From assembly GCF_006704265.1 (NCBI RefSeq), contig NZ_VIKA01000019.1, positions 1-35,866 on the forward strand: 35,866 bases of DNA. The letters run 5' to 3'. This document shows positions 17,056 to 26,204 of this stretch, one piece after another. Position 1 is the stretch's first letter; each line of letters opens with the position of its first letter. The notes beneath the pieces were generated by a model. That model searched no databases. It was not told the DNA's origin and was given only the letters and a program-made list of their open reading frames with translations. Both the position numbers and the translations under genes were made by a program. This DNA comes from Elioraea sp. Yellowstone. Its GTDB lineage: Bacteria; Pseudomonadota; Alphaproteobacteria; Acetobacterales; Acetobacteraceae.

Positions 17056-17753
17056 GCGGGTTCGCGCTCCGCGCCGAGGGGCTCTCGAAGACCTTCACGC
17101 TGCATCTCCAGGGCGGCGTGCGGCTGCCCGTGCTGCACGAGGTCTCGCTCGAGGTCCGGCCCGGCGAGTGCGTGGCGCTGACGGGACCTTCGGGGGCAGG
17201 CAAGAGCACGCTGATGCGCGCGCTCTACGGCAACTACCTGCCGGGCGGGGGGCGCATCCTGGTGCGTCATCGCGGCGCGCTGGTCGATCTCGCCACTGCG
17301 GGGCCGCGCGGGATCCTCGCCCTGCGCCGCGAGACGATCGGCTACGTCTCGCAGTTCCTGCGCGTGATCCCGCGCGTGCCGGCGCGCGCGATCGTCGCCG
17401 AGCCCCTGCGTGCCGCCGGCATGGCCGAGGCGGAGGCGCTTTCTGCGGCCGAGCGGCTGCTCGCCCGGCTCAATCTGCCGCAACGGCTCTGGTCCCTGCC
17501 GCCGGCCACCTTCTCGGGCGGCGAGCAGCAGCGGGTGAACCTTGCGCGCGGCTTCGCCTACCCCTATCCCGTCATGCTGGTGGACGAGCCGACCGCCAGC
17601 CTCGATCCGGCGAACGCGGCGGTGGCCGTCGCGCTGATCGAGGAGGCGAAGTCGCGCGGTGCCGCGATCGTCGGAATCTTCCACGACGCCGATGTCCGGC
17701 GCAGGGTCGCAACGCGCGAGCACGAGGTCATCCCCCTGGCCGCAGCCGCATGA
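17052..17753 (+). CDS. phnL: PhnL, ABC-type ATPase of the C-P lyase complex
   Basis: A 233-residue ABC ATPase with Walker A GPSGAGKS (K51), signature FSGGEQQRVNLARG, Walker B VMLVDEPTASLD and H-loop 'GIFHDADVR'. The opening 'LRAEGLSKTFTLHLQGGVRLPVL' and 'LMRALYGNYLPGGGRILVRH' are PhnL-specific. PhnL acts with PhnG, PhnH and PhnI in the first nucleosidase-like step, and no membrane partner is expected. The start and stop both overlap neighbours as ATGA, keeping the order K-L-M. Confidence 0.94.
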   Translation: MSGFALRAEGLSKTFTLHLQGGVRLPVLHEVSLEVRPGECVALTGPSGAGKSTLMRALYGNYLPGGGRILVRHRGALVDLATAGPRGILALRRETIGYVSQFLRVIPRVPARAIVAEPLRAAGMAEAEALSAAERLLARLNLPQRLWSLPPATFSGGEQQRVNLARGFAYPYPVMLVDEPTASLDPANAAVAVALIEEAKSRGAAIVGIFHDADVRRRVATREHEVIPLAAAA

Positions 17754-18892
17754 GCGACGAGACCGTCCTGACCAATGCGCGCATCGTCACCGACGCCGAG
17801 ACCTTCGGCGGCACGGTGGTCCTGCGCGCGGGCCGGATCGCGGCGGTCGAGCGGGGGCGGAGCGGGCTTGCCGCGGCCCAGGATCTCGAGGGCGACCTGC
17901 TGATCCCGGGCCTCGTCGACGTGCACACCGACAATCTCGAGAAGCACATGATGCCCCGCCCCGGCGTGCGCTGGTCGGCGCGGGCGGCGCTGCTCGCGCA
18001 CGACGCGCAGGTCGCGGCCGCAGGCGTCACCACGGTGCTGGATGCGCTCTGCGTCGGCGAGGTCGAGCACGCCGACCAGCGCGACCAGATGTTCCGCGAG
18101 GGCGTGGCCGAGCTGCGCGCGCTCGCGCCCCGCGGGCTCCTGCGCGCCGAGCACTTCCTGCATCTGCGCTGCGAGCTCGGCGTCGCGACGATGCTGGCGA
18201 GCTTCGAGCCCGTCGCCGCGGATCCGCTCGTGCGCATGGTCAGCCTGATGGACCACACCCCCGGTGTCGGCCAGTTCGCCGATGTCGAGCGCTACGTGAA
18301 GCGGAATGCGCGCAACCTCGGCATGAGCGAGGCGGAGGCGCGCGACTATGTCGCCCGGCGGCGCGAGATGCGCGACCGCGTGCGCGACGCCAACCGCGAC
18401 GCGATCCTCGCCCGCCTCGCTGGCCGCGACGTGGCGCTCGCGAGCCACGACGACCGTACCGAGGAGGAGGTCGCCGCCTGGCATGCGGCGGGGCTGACGA
18501 TCAGCGAGTTCCCGGTGAGCCTGGAGGCGGCCGCGGCGGCCAAGGGGCGCGGCATGCGCGTGATCGCCGGCGGGCCGAACATCGTCCGCGGCGGCAGCCA
18601 CAGCGGCAATGTCGCCGCGGCCGAACTGGTCGCGCGGTCGCTCGTGGACGTGTTCGCCTCTGACTACGTGCCCGCGTCCATGCTGGCGGGCGCGTTCCTG
18701 CTGCACGACCGCCACGGCATCGCCCTGCCGGCGGCGATCGCGACCGTCTCGGCCGTGCCGGCGCGCACCGTGGGGCTGGCCGATCGCGGCGTGATCGCGC
18801 CCGGCCTGCGCGCCGATCTCGTGCAGGTGCATCTCGCCGACGGGCATCCGCTGGTGCGCCAGGTGTGGCGCGAGGGCCGGCGCATCGCCTGA
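17750..18892 (+). CDS. phnM: PhnM, ribose 1-methylphosphonate 5-triphosphate diphosphatase
   Basis: A 380-residue amidohydrolase-superfamily enzyme that removes diphosphate from alpha-D-ribose 1-alkylphosphonate 5-triphosphate. Motifs are 'IPGLVDVHTDNLEKHMMPR' (H59, D61), 'LASHDDRTEEEV', 'ISEFPVSLEAAAAAKGRGM', 'GGPNIVRGGSHSGN' and 'VFASDYVPASML'. It is the canonical PhnM by sequence and by position after phnL, in contrast to the divergent paralogue at 11193-12359. Its TGA shares one base with the ATG of the DUF1045 gene (TGATG). Confidence 0.95.
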   Translation: MSDETVLTNARIVTDAETFGGTVVLRAGRIAAVERGRSGLAAAQDLEGDLLIPGLVDVHTDNLEKHMMPRPGVRWSARAALLAHDAQVAAAGVTTVLDALCVGEVEHADQRDQMFREGVAELRALAPRGLLRAEHFLHLRCELGVATMLASFEPVAADPLVRMVSLMDHTPGVGQFADVERYVKRNARNLGMSEAEARDYVARRREMRDRVRDANRDAILARLAGRDVALASHDDRTEEEVAAWHAAGLTISEFPVSLEAAAAAKGRGMRVIAGGPNIVRGGSHSGNVAAAELVARSLVDVFASDYVPASMLAGAFLLHDRHGIALPAAIATVSAVPARTVGLADRGVIAPGLRADLVQVHLADGHPLVRQVWREGRRIA

Positions 18893-19590
18893 TGGCGCAT
18901 CGCTACGCGATCTACTGGGCACCGCCGCGCGAGCACCCGCTCTGGCAGGCGGGCTGCGCCTGGCTCGGCCGCGATCCGGAGACCGGCGAGACCTTCGCGC
19001 CCCCGTGTCTCGACGGGCTCGAGGGCGTGCGCCATGCCGCGATCACCGCCGAGCCGGCGCGCTATGGCTGGCATGCGACGCTGAAGCCGCCCTTCCGACT
19101 GACGGCGGGCGAGACGGAGGCGAGCCTCGATGCGGCGATGGCGCGCTTCGCCGCCGCGCGATCGGCGTTCCCGGCGCCGCCCCTGGCGGTGAGCGTAGTG
19201 TCCGGTTTCCTGGCCGTGACACCCGTGGCACCCAGCCCGACGCTGGATGCGCTCGCGGCCGACTGCGTCGCCGCCTTCGATCCGTTCCGGGCCCCGCCCG
19301 AGCCGGCCGAGATCGCGCGCCGCCGCCGCGCCGGGCTGAGCGCACGCCAGGAGTCGCTGCTCGCCCGCTGGGGCTATCCCTACGTGATGGAGGAGTTCCG
19401 CTTCCACCTCACCCTGACCGCGCGCCTGCCGGTCGAGGAGGCGGAGCGGCTGCGGCGCGCGCTGGCGCTCCGCCTCGCCGCTGCGTTGGATGCACCGGTC
19501 ATGATCGACGCGATCGCGCTCTATGCCGAGCCGGCGCCGGGCGCACCGTTCCGCCTGCTCCGTCGCCACCCCTTCGGCCGGGAGCCCTGA
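18892..19590 (+). CDS. DUF1045 phosphonate-operon protein, 2H phosphoesterase type
   Basis: A 232-residue protein of the DUF1045 group found in phosphonate operons. Two H-x-T motifs, H61-A-T63 in 'YGWHATLKPPF' and H172-L-T174 in 'RFHLTLTARL', are spaced as in 2H phosphoesterases, which act on cyclic phosphates or 2'-5' bonds. In the C-P lyase pathway the product is 5-phosphoribosyl 1,2-cyclic phosphate, normally opened by PhnP. No phnP is in the window, so this protein could do that step, as inference. ATG 18892 shares a base with the phnM stop; the upstream extension of the frame is inside phnM and is not favoured. Confidence 0.85.
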   Translation: MAHRYAIYWAPPREHPLWQAGCAWLGRDPETGETFAPPCLDGLEGVRHAAITAEPARYGWHATLKPPFRLTAGETEASLDAAMARFAAARSAFPAPPLAVSVVSGFLAVTPVAPSPTLDALAADCVAAFDPFRAPPEPAEIARRRRAGLSARQESLLARWGYPYVMEEFRFHLTLTARLPVEEAERLRRALALRLAAALDAPVMIDAIALYAEPAPGAPFRLLRRHPFGREP

Positions 19591-19605
19591 GGAGCGCTGC
19601 CGCAC

Positions 19606-19622
19606 CCCGCGCGCGCCGCGGG
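19606..19622. terminator. Weak hairpin between convergent genes
   Basis: CCCGCG and CGCGGG flank a 5-base loop in the 44-bp gap between the DUF1045 gene and the membrane fusion gene on the other strand. The arms are only 6 bp and there is no T-run, so a terminator role rests mainly on position. Confidence 0.3.
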
Positions 19623-19634
19623 CGGGATCGACGA

Positions 19635-22022
19635 TCAGTCGTCGGTCGGCGCGGGTCGGCCGGCCCCCGTGCCGTTGGCGCGACGCGCGAGGGCGGCGTC
19701 GTCGCGCTGCTCCGCGGCCGTCTGCGGCAGGGCGACGAGCGCGCCCAGGAGCAGCCAGAGCACGCGCTGGTAGAGGATGTCGTGCACGAGGCTGAACAGC
19801 GCGAAGCAGCCGAGCACGCCGAGCAGGGCGACGGCCCAGCGGGACCCGGCCGAATCGAGGTGGCGCAGGGCGACGAGGACGGCGCCGAGGAACAGCCCGA
19901 GCCAGGGCAGCGTGCCGATCGCACCGAACTCGGCGAGAAGCCACAGCAGCGTGTTGTGGATCACCAGCAGGGTCCCGGTCTCGACGAGATGGCCGTGCAC
20001 GAACGCGCCCAGGCCGGCGCCGAACAGCGGGTGGTCCAACCAGAGCCCGAGGCCGCGCGTGAGGCTCTCCCAGCGCTCCGCGTCGGAGACGGGCTGAAGC
20101 GCCGGCGGCGGAGCGGTCGTGAAGACCGGCGGAGCGGTCGCCACAGTGGCTGCCGGCTTGGAGAGGCCGGACACGAAACTGGATCCGATGTGATCGAGAA
20201 TCGCAGGCAGCAGCGGAGCGATCGTGATGACGCCGACAGACATCGCCGCCGCCACCAACGCCTGCGCCAGGCTGCGCCGGTTCACGCGACCGCTGACGAA
20301 CGCGAGCAGGACGAGTGCCACCGCGGTGACCAATCCGGCCCGCGACTGGCTGAGCCAGACGCCGAGCAGGACCATCGCCATCGGCAGGACGAACGGGAGC
20401 GACCGCTGACCGCGCGCCCACACCGCGGCATAGGCGGCGGCGACCGTCGCCACCACCAGCATCTGGAAGGCATAGGCATTCCGGTTTCCGGCATAGGCCT
20501 CGAAGTTCGGCGGCAGGCGCGCGATCTCGAACCAGCCTGCCGCGGTGCCGATGCGGGCACAGAGATGGACCACCGTCACGGTCGCGGCCGCGAGCAGCAA
20601 CATCTGCACGAGCTGCCGCAAGGCCCGGTTGCCGCCGACCGCGACCGCGAGCGCGCCGACCGAGAGATACCCGGCAAGCAGCGCGAGACCGGTGAGGCGG
20701 TTGCCGAGCGCCCATGGCGTGATGCCGAAGCGCGCGACGCCGATCAGGAAGGCCACGCCCATCGCCGCGGCGGCCAGAATCATCCACGGCCCGAGGGCGT
20801 GGCCGCGCCATGGCGGCGGACGGCGTGCGGCGAACCAGTGCAGCCCGAACAGCGCGAGTGCGACCAGGGCGAAGGGATCGGCGAGGTTCACCGTGGTCAC
20901 GCTGCCCATCAGCGGGATCGGCACCTGGAAGAACACCAGGACCGAGACCGCCAGCATGAACAGCCAGACGATCGTGCGGGTGAACGCCGCCTCGCCGGGC
21001 CCAGCCCCCGCGCCCCGATCCGATGTGGAGGCGTGGGCTGCGACCGCGCCATCCGCCGCCGCGCGCGAGAGTGCCAGCGGTGCGGCCGCCAGCACGACGG
21101 CCGTGGCGCACACCCCGACCGCGACGGACACCGCCAGCGCCTGTCCCGCCGGCACGCCGAGCAGGCCGAACACATGGATCGCGGCCACTTCGCGCACGCC
21201 CCAGCCGTTGACGCTGATCGGCAGGCCGGCCGCGAAGGAGACGACGGCCGCCGCGGCCACGAGGGAGAGCATGTCGGTCTGCGGCGCCGCTGCCCGCAGG
21301 CCGACGACGAAGCTCGCCACCACCAGGGCCTGCCCGGTGGCCGTCAACGCCGTGACGGCGAACGCTCCGGCCAACCGGCCAGGGCGGACCATGCGCCGCA
21401 ACGCGTTCCTCTCGCGCGGCCCGGCCGTGCTCCCGAGCGCCAGCACGAGCGCGCCCGCGCCGGCCACCGCCGCCTCGACCCATGGAATACCGGCCACGAG
21501 CTCCGCCACGGCCGCGCGACCGAACACGTGGAGTGCGCCGGCCAGGCCGAAACCCGCAGCGACCGCGAACAGGATCGCACGTTCATAGACCGTCGCCGCC
21601 GTCGTGACGGCCGGCGTGATGCCGGACGCCCGCAGCACCACCTGCCGCCCCACCACCTGGCCCACGAGCTGGAACACGACGAGGCCCGCCGCCTGTCCCG
21701 CAGCCGTCGCGCGAAGCGCCGTCCAGCCGCCGACCCGCCAGCCGAACTGCGCCAGAAGCACGAGCAGGCGCGCGCTCACCAGCGCGAAGTTCGCCGCGAG
21801 CAGGCCGAGCATGACCGCGAGGTCGGCGGCGCGCAGGATCGTGAAGCCGGACCACGCCGTGTCGAGGCCGACCGCGTGCAGGACCCAGAGGATCGCGATG
21901 AGGGTGCCCGCCGCCGCCAACAGTCGCCGTGCGCCGCCGATCCGCCTCGGACGACGGTGCGGCGCGACGGGGGCGCCGGTGCGGTTGGAACTGGCGGCAC
22001 GCCGCCCGGCGATGGCGTTCAT
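19635..22022 (-). CDS. Fusion of a flippase-like (UPF0104/LPG-synthase TM) domain with an O-antigen ligase-like domain
   Basis: A 795-residue polytopic membrane protein. Residues ~33-330 look like the lysylphosphatidylglycerol-synthase transmembrane/UPF0104 family, with the hallmark 'GLPISVNGWGVREVAAIHVF' near 265-285. Residues ~345-770 look like the WaaL/Wzy O-antigen ligase family: multiple helices, 'NRNAYAFQMLVVATVAAAY', 'LSQSRAGLVTAVAL', a large periplasmic loop (~620-690) and 'HNTLLWLLAEFGAIGTLPW'. The two are normally separate proteins. A flippase-like module joined to a ligase/polymerase suggests coupling of lipid-linked glycan handling with ligation, as inference. No glycosyltransferase genes lie nearby. 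No ribosome site is seen at ATG 22022, so the start may lie downstream. Confidence 0.78.
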   Translation of the reverse strand: MNAIAGRRAASSNRTGAPVAPHRRPRRIGGARRLLAAAGTLIAILWVLHAVGLDTAWSGFTILRAADLAVMLGLLAANFALVSARLLVLLAQFGWRVGGWTALRATAAGQAAGLVVFQLVGQVVGRQVVLRASGITPAVTTAATVYERAILFAVAAGFGLAGALHVFGRAAVAELVAGIPWVEAAVAGAGALVLALGSTAGPRERNALRRMVRPGRLAGAFAVTALTATGQALVVASFVVGLRAAAPQTDMLSLVAAAAVVSFAAGLPISVNGWGVREVAAIHVFGLLGVPAGQALAVSVAVGVCATAVVLAAAPLALSRAAADGAVAAHASTSDRGAGAGPGEAAFTRTIVWLFMLAVSVLVFFQVPIPLMGSVTTVNLADPFALVALALFGLHWFAARRPPPWRGHALGPWMILAAAAMGVAFLIGVARFGITPWALGNRLTGLALLAGYLSVGALAVAVGGNRALRQLVQMLLLAAATVTVVHLCARIGTAAGWFEIARLPPNFEAYAGNRNAYAFQMLVVATVAAAYAAVWARGQRSLPFVLPMAMVLLGVWLSQSRAGLVTAVALVLLAFVSGRVNRRSLAQALVAAAMSVGVITIAPLLPAILDHIGSSFVSGLSKPAATVATAPPVFTTAPPPALQPVSDAERWESLTRGLGLWLDHPLFGAGLGAFVHGHLVETGTLLVIHNTLLWLLAEFGAIGTLPWLGLFLGAVLVALRHLDSAGSRWAVALLGVLGCFALFSLVHDILYQRVLWLLLGALVALPQTAAEQRDDAALARRANGTGAGRPAPTDD

Positions 22023-22177
22023 GAACGATGTCGCACGATGTCAAATCCTGGCGGGTCTGCGGGGTGACGACCGGACGCCGATGCCCACCGCGTTCTGCCA
22101 CGCGCCCGACATCGGGGTCGAGACTGGACAGCGGATGCGCGGCGTCGTCCTCTCGCAGAAATGTCCGGAGGCCAGCC

Positions 22178-23851
22178 ATGCCCGCAACCGTACGACGAAA
22201 TGCCCCCGCCATCCGTTCGCCCCGCGGCGCTACCCTGAACGCCCGCTTCTGGACCACGGAGGCGCCGCTCCGGATGCTGATGAACAATCTCGATCCCGAG
22301 GTCGCGGAACGCCCCGATGAGCTGGTGGTCTACGGGGGCATCGGCCGCGCTGCGCGCGACTGGCGGAGCTTCGAGACGATCGTCTCGGTTCTGAAGCGGC
22401 TCGACGAGGAGCACACGCTGCTCGTGCAGTCGGGCAAGCCGGTCGGCGTGTTCCCGACCCACCCGGATGCGCCGCGCGTGCTGATCGCGAACTCCAATCT
22501 CGTTCCCGCCTGGGCGAGCTGGGAGCATTTCAACGCGCTCGATCGCGCCGGGCTGATGATGTACGGCCAGATGACCGCCGGCTCCTGGATCTATATCGGC
22601 AGCCAGGGGATCGTGCAGGGCACCTACGAGACCTTCGCAGAGGTCGGGCGGCGCCACTACGGCGGCGACCTCTCGGGTCGCTGGATCCTGACCGCGGGGC
22701 TCGGCGGCATGGGCGGGGCGCAGCCGCTCGCCGCGGTGTTCGCCGGCGCCTCGCTGCTGGCCGTCGAATGCCAGCCGAGCCGGATCGAGAAGCGCCTCGC
22801 CACCGGCTATCTCGACCGTTGGGCCGGGGATCTCGACGAGGCGCTGGCGATGATCCGCGATGCGGTCGCGCGGCGCGCGGCGATCAGCGTCGCCGTGCTC
22901 GGCAACGCCGCCGAGATCTTCCCCGAACTCGTTCGCCGCGGGGTGCGCCCCGACGTGGTGACCGACCAGACCAGCGCGCACGACCCGGTGAACGGCTACC
23001 TGCCCGCCGGCTGGACGCTGGAGCAGTGGGAGGAGCGGCGCGTCTCCGACCCCGCAGGCACGGCGGCGGCGGCCAGGCGCAGCATGGTCGCCCATGTGCA
23101 GGCGATGCTCGACTGGCACCGCATGGGCGTGCCGGTGCTCGACTACGGCAACAACATCCGCCAGATGGCGAAGGACGAGGGGCTGGTGGATGCCTTCGCC
23201 TTTCCGGGCTTCGTGCCGGCCTATATCCGCCCGCTGTTCTGCCGCGGCATCGGCCCGTTCCGCTGGGCCGCGCTGTCGGGCGACCCCGAGGACATCCGCC
23301 GGACGGATGCACGCGTGAGGGAGCTGATCCCCGACGATCCGCACCTGCACCGCTGGCTGGAGATGGCCGCGGCACGCATCCGGTTCCAGGGCCTGCCTGC
23401 GCGCATCTGCTGGGTCGGGCTCGGGCAGCGCCACCGGCTGGGCCTTGCCTTCAACGAGATGGTCGCGACCGGCGAGGTCTCGGCGCCGATCGTGATCGGG
23501 CGCGATCATCTCGACAGCGGCTCGGTCGCGAGCCCCAACCGCGAGACCGAGGCGATGCTGGACGGATCGGACGCGGTGTCCGACTGGCCGCTCCTCAACG
23601 CGCTCCTGAACTGCGCCTCCGGCGCCACGTGGGTGTCGATCCACCACGGCGGCGGCGTCGGCATGGGCTATTCGCAGCACGCCGGCATGGTGATCGTCGC
23701 CGACGGCACCGCGGCCGCGGCGGCGCGGCTCAAGCGCGTGCTCTGGAACGATCCGGCGACCGGCGTGATGCGCCACGCCGATGCCGGCTACGACATCGCG
23801 ATCGCCTGCGCGCGCGAACACGGGCTCGACCTGCCGATGCTGGAGCGCTGA
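22178..23851 (+). CDS. hutU: HutU, urocanate hydratase
   Basis: A 557-residue cytosolic urocanase that converts urocanate to imidazolone propionate using tightly bound NAD. Family segments are '[24 protein letters not shown]', '[22 protein letters not shown]', the NAD-binding '[22 protein letters not shown]', '[18 protein letters not shown]', '[21 protein letters not shown]' holding the conserved Cys, and '[25 protein letters not shown]'. The length equals known HutU. The frame is open from 22028, but GGAGG at 22167-22171 fits ATG 22178. The 155-bp divergent gap (22023-22177) shows no clear HutC-type palindrome. hutI, hutG/hutF and hutC are not in the window. Confidence 0.96.
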   Translation: MPATVRRNAPAIRSPRGATLNARFWTTEAPLRMLMNNLDPEVAERPDELVVYGGIGRAARDWRSFETIVSVLKRLDEEHTLLVQSGKPVGVFPTHPDAPRVLIANSNLVPAWASWEHFNALDRAGLMMYGQMTAGSWIYIGSQGIVQGTYETFAEVGRRHYGGDLSGRWILTAGLGGMGGAQPLAAVFAGASLLAVECQPSRIEKRLATGYLDRWAGDLDEALAMIRDAVARRAAISVAVLGNAAEIFPELVRRGVRPDVVTDQTSAHDPVNGYLPAGWTLEQWEERRVSDPAGTAAAARRSMVAHVQAMLDWHRMGVPVLDYGNNIRQMAKDEGLVDAFAFPGFVPAYIRPLFCRGIGPFRWAALSGDPEDIRRTDARVRELIPDDPHLHRWLEMAAARIRFQGLPARICWVGLGQRHRLGLAFNEMVATGEVSAPIVIGRDHLDSGSVASPNRETEAMLDGSDAVSDWPLLNALLNCASGATWVSIHHGGGVGMGYSQHAGMVIVADGTAAAAARLKRVLWNDPATGVMRHADAGYDIAIACAREHGLDLPMLER

Positions 23852-23855
23852 CGTG

Positions 23856-24524
23856 CTAGCGGATGCGCGTCAGGGTATGGGCCGTGAGGCGCTGCTCGAG
23901 ATCGGGAAAGTCCGCCGGGATGCCGTGCGCGGCGAGATGTGCGAACAGCGCGCGCACGACCGGCATGTTCGCCTGCGCATCCGCGCTGTCGGGCAGCGAC
24001 TCCCAGCCGACGAAGCCGGTCGCCTTGCCGATCGTCATCCAGGTGGCGTGCCGGATGCGCTTGCGTCCGGAGGCCGTGCGCGCCCGCTGCGTCATCGCCT
24101 TCTCGAGCGTGCGCCCCGCCGCCTGGTTCGACGGCCGGGCGATCGCCAGCATCCGCACATGCGACATCCCGTCCAGCGCGCCGGCCGATTTCGGGAAGAG
24201 GTGGTCGATGTTGAACCCGGCGGTCGGCCGTCCGGAGAGGCCGAGCCGCGTGCGCGCGAACTCGTCGTAGAGATCGCGGTAGCCGGCCGCGCGAGGATCG
24301 ACCCAGAGCTCCGGCTCGGCGCCCTGCATCCAGACGAAGGCGCGATCGAGCGGCCGGTTGCCCAGCGTCTCGATCCGCCCGCCGCGGCGCAGGGTGCCGG
24401 TGCGCACCGGGCCGGTGCCGAAACACTCGATGCCCGCGACGCCGATCCACGCCTCGCCGCCGGCCATGAACTGGCGGACGAGGGTGTGCACCTGGCGCAC
24501 GAGAACGGGAGGCCAGTCCTGCAT
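23856..24524 (-). CDS. Uncharacterised protein with HNH-like motif
   Basis: A 222-residue protein I do not recognise. It has no signal peptide or membrane helix. The segment '[12 protein letters not shown]' (about 104-115) followed by '[25 protein letters not shown]' (N133) is reminiscent of HNH/treble-clef nuclease cores, where D-H and a later N coordinate the metal, but the match is short and uncertain. ATG 24524 has AGGAT upstream. It ends 4 bp from the hutU stop, convergent, and its start lies 29 bp from the divergent hutH start, so it interrupts the hut pair on the opposite strand. Codon use looks like its neighbours. Function unknown. Confidence 0.65.
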   Translation of the reverse strand: MQDWPPVLVRQVHTLVRQFMAGGEAWIGVAGIECFGTGPVRTGTLRRGGRIETLGNRPLDRAFVWMQGAEPELWVDPRAAGYRDLYDEFARTRLGLSGRPTAGFNIDHLFPKSAGALDGMSHVRMLAIARPSNQAAGRTLEKAMTQRARTASGRKRIRHATWMTIGKATGFVGWESLPDSADAQANMPVVRALFAHLAAHGIPADFPDLEQRLTAHTLTRIR

Positions 24525-24553
24525 GGTGCCATCCTATCACCGCTGCCCGCGCC

Positions 24554-26104
24554 ATGAGTGAGGCGGCTCACGGCGCGATCGTCCTGCGCCCCGGCGCGGT
24601 CACGCTCAAGGCGTGGCGCGCGATCCGCGACGGCGCGACGGCCGCGCTCGCCGACGGGTGGCGCGCGCCGGTCCAGGCCGCCGCCGAAGCGGTCGCGGCC
24701 GCGATCGCGCGCGGCGAGCCGGCCTACGGCATCAACACCGGCTTCGGCAAGCTCGCCAGCACGCGCATTCCGGCCGAGGCGCTGGCACGGCTCCAGCTCA
24801 ACATCGTGCGCAGCCACGCCGCCGGCACGGGGGTGGCGCTGCCCGACCGCGTCGTGCGGCTGGTGCTCGCGCTCAAGGCGGCGAGCCTTGCGCGCGGCCA
24901 TTCCGGCGTGGGTCCCGCGACCGTCGAGGCGCTGGTCGCGCTGCTCGCCGCCGGCGTGCTGCCCCTGATCCCGGCGCAGGGCTCGGTCGGCGCCTCGGGC
25001 GATCTCGCGCCGCTTGCGCACCTCGCGCTGGTGCTGATCGGCGAGGGCGAGGCGCGGCTGCCCGACGGGCGCATCGTCCCGGGCGCCGGGGCGATGCGCG
25101 CGGCGGGACTTGCGCCGCTGACGCTCGGTCCGAAGGAGGGACTCGCGCTGCTCAACGGCACCCAGGTCTCGACCGCGCTCGCCCTCGAGGGCCTGTTCGC
25201 GATCGAGGACGCCTTCGCCGCCGCCCTCGTCACCGGCGCGCTCAGCGTGGACGGCGCGCGCGGCTCGGACACGCCCTTCGATCCGCGCATCCAGGCGGTG
25301 CGCGGCCATGCCGGGCAGGGCGAGGTCGCGGCGGCGCTGCGCGCGCTGCTCGCCGGCAGCGCGATCCGCGAGAGCCACCGCGTGGGCGATCCGCGCGTGC
25401 AGGACCCCTATTCGCTGCGCTGCCAGCCGCAGGTGATGGGAGCGGCCCTCGATCTCATCCGCGCCTCCGCCGCGACGCTCGCGGTCGAGGCGAACGCGGT
25501 CAGCGACAATCCGCTGGTGTTCGCGGACACGGGCGAGATCCTCTCCGGCGGCAATTTCCACGCCGAGCCGGTCGCCTTCGCGGCCGACATGCTGGCGCTG
25601 GCGGCCGCCGAGGCCGGCAACATCGCCGAACGGCGCATCGCGCTGCTGACCGACCCGGCGATGACGGGGCTGCCCGCCTTCCTCGCCCCCGATCCGGGGC
25701 TGCACTCGGGCTTCATGCTCGCGCAGGTGACGGCGGCCGCGCTGGCGGCGGAGAACAAGGCGCTCGCCGCGCCCCGCAGCATCGACACGGTGCCGACCAG
25801 CGCGAATCAGGAGGATCACGTCAGCATGGCGACGGGGGCGGCGCGCCGGCTCCTCGAGATGGCGGTCAACCTCGCCGCGATCGTCGGCATCGAGGCGCTG
25901 CTCGCGGCCCAGGCGGTGGAGTTCCATCGCCCCCTGACCTCGTCCGCCGCGCTCGAACGGGCGATCGCGCTGCTGCGCGACCGCGTGCCGCGCTGGCGCG
26001 AGGACCGCGCGATGGCGCCCGACATCGCCGCCGCACGCGCCCTGGTGGAGGATGGCACGCTCGCCGCGCTCTGCCCGCTCGCGCTGCCCTCGCGGCACGG
26101 CTAG
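24554..26104 (+). CDS. hutH: HutH, histidine ammonia-lyase
   Basis: A 516-residue enzyme that deaminates L-histidine to urocanate. The autocatalytic MIO prosthetic group would form from Ala147-Ser148-Gly149 in '[18 protein letters not shown]'. Other conserved parts are '[12 protein letters not shown]', '[13 protein letters not shown]', '[14 protein letters not shown]', '[18 protein letters not shown]' and '[18 protein letters not shown]'. The length is typical. No clear ribosome site precedes ATG 24554. It is 3' of hutU with an opposite-strand gene between, so it needs its own promoter in the 29-bp gap or within the neighbour. Confidence 0.96.
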   Translation: MSEAAHGAIVLRPGAVTLKAWRAIRDGATAALADGWRAPVQAAAEAVAAAIARGEPAYGINTGFGKLASTRIPAEALARLQLNIVRSHAAGTGVALPDRVVRLVLALKAASLARGHSGVGPATVEALVALLAAGVLPLIPAQGSVGASGDLAPLAHLALVLIGEGEARLPDGRIVPGAGAMRAAGLAPLTLGPKEGLALLNGTQVSTALALEGLFAIEDAFAAALVTGALSVDGARGSDTPFDPRIQAVRGHAGQGEVAAALRALLAGSAIRESHRVGDPRVQDPYSLRCQPQVMGAALDLIRASAATLAVEANAVSDNPLVFADTGEILSGGNFHAEPVAFAADMLALAAAEAGNIAERRIALLTDPAMTGLPAFLAPDPGLHSGFMLAQVTAAALAAENKALAAPRSIDTVPTSANQEDHVSMATGAARRLLEMAVNLAAIVGIEALLAAQAVEFHRPLTSSAALERAIALLRDRVPRWREDRAMAPDIAAARALVEDGTLAALCPLALPSRHG

Positions 26105-26118
26105 GCGCAGCGCGAGAA

Positions 26119-26130
26119 GGGGCTGGCCCC
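26119..26130 (+). terminator. Short hairpin after hutH
   Basis: GGGGC-TG-GCCCC, 5-bp arms, 15 bases after the hutH stop. A second small hairpin (CCCGG-CTTT-CCGGG, 26166-26179) follows before the next gene. Either could end hutH transcription. Both are weak, and the 100-bp gap otherwise holds only the promoter region of the TRAP operon. Confidence 0.3.
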
Positions 26131-26204
26131 GCCGCCGCGCCGGTCTATCATCCCTCGCCCTTCGACCCGGCTTTCCGGGCGGCGGCACGATACGGGGGAC
26201 GAGG

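Noticed and set aside
18865-18891. Nine-codon upstream extension of the DUF1045 gene
   Set aside because: It lies inside the end of phnM, and ATG 18892 coupled to the phnM stop gives the family-typical N-terminus.
22028-22177. N-terminal extension of HutU
   Set aside because: The 50 residues are Arg/Ser/Pro-rich and unlike HutU; ATG 22178 has a good ribosome site and gives the family length.
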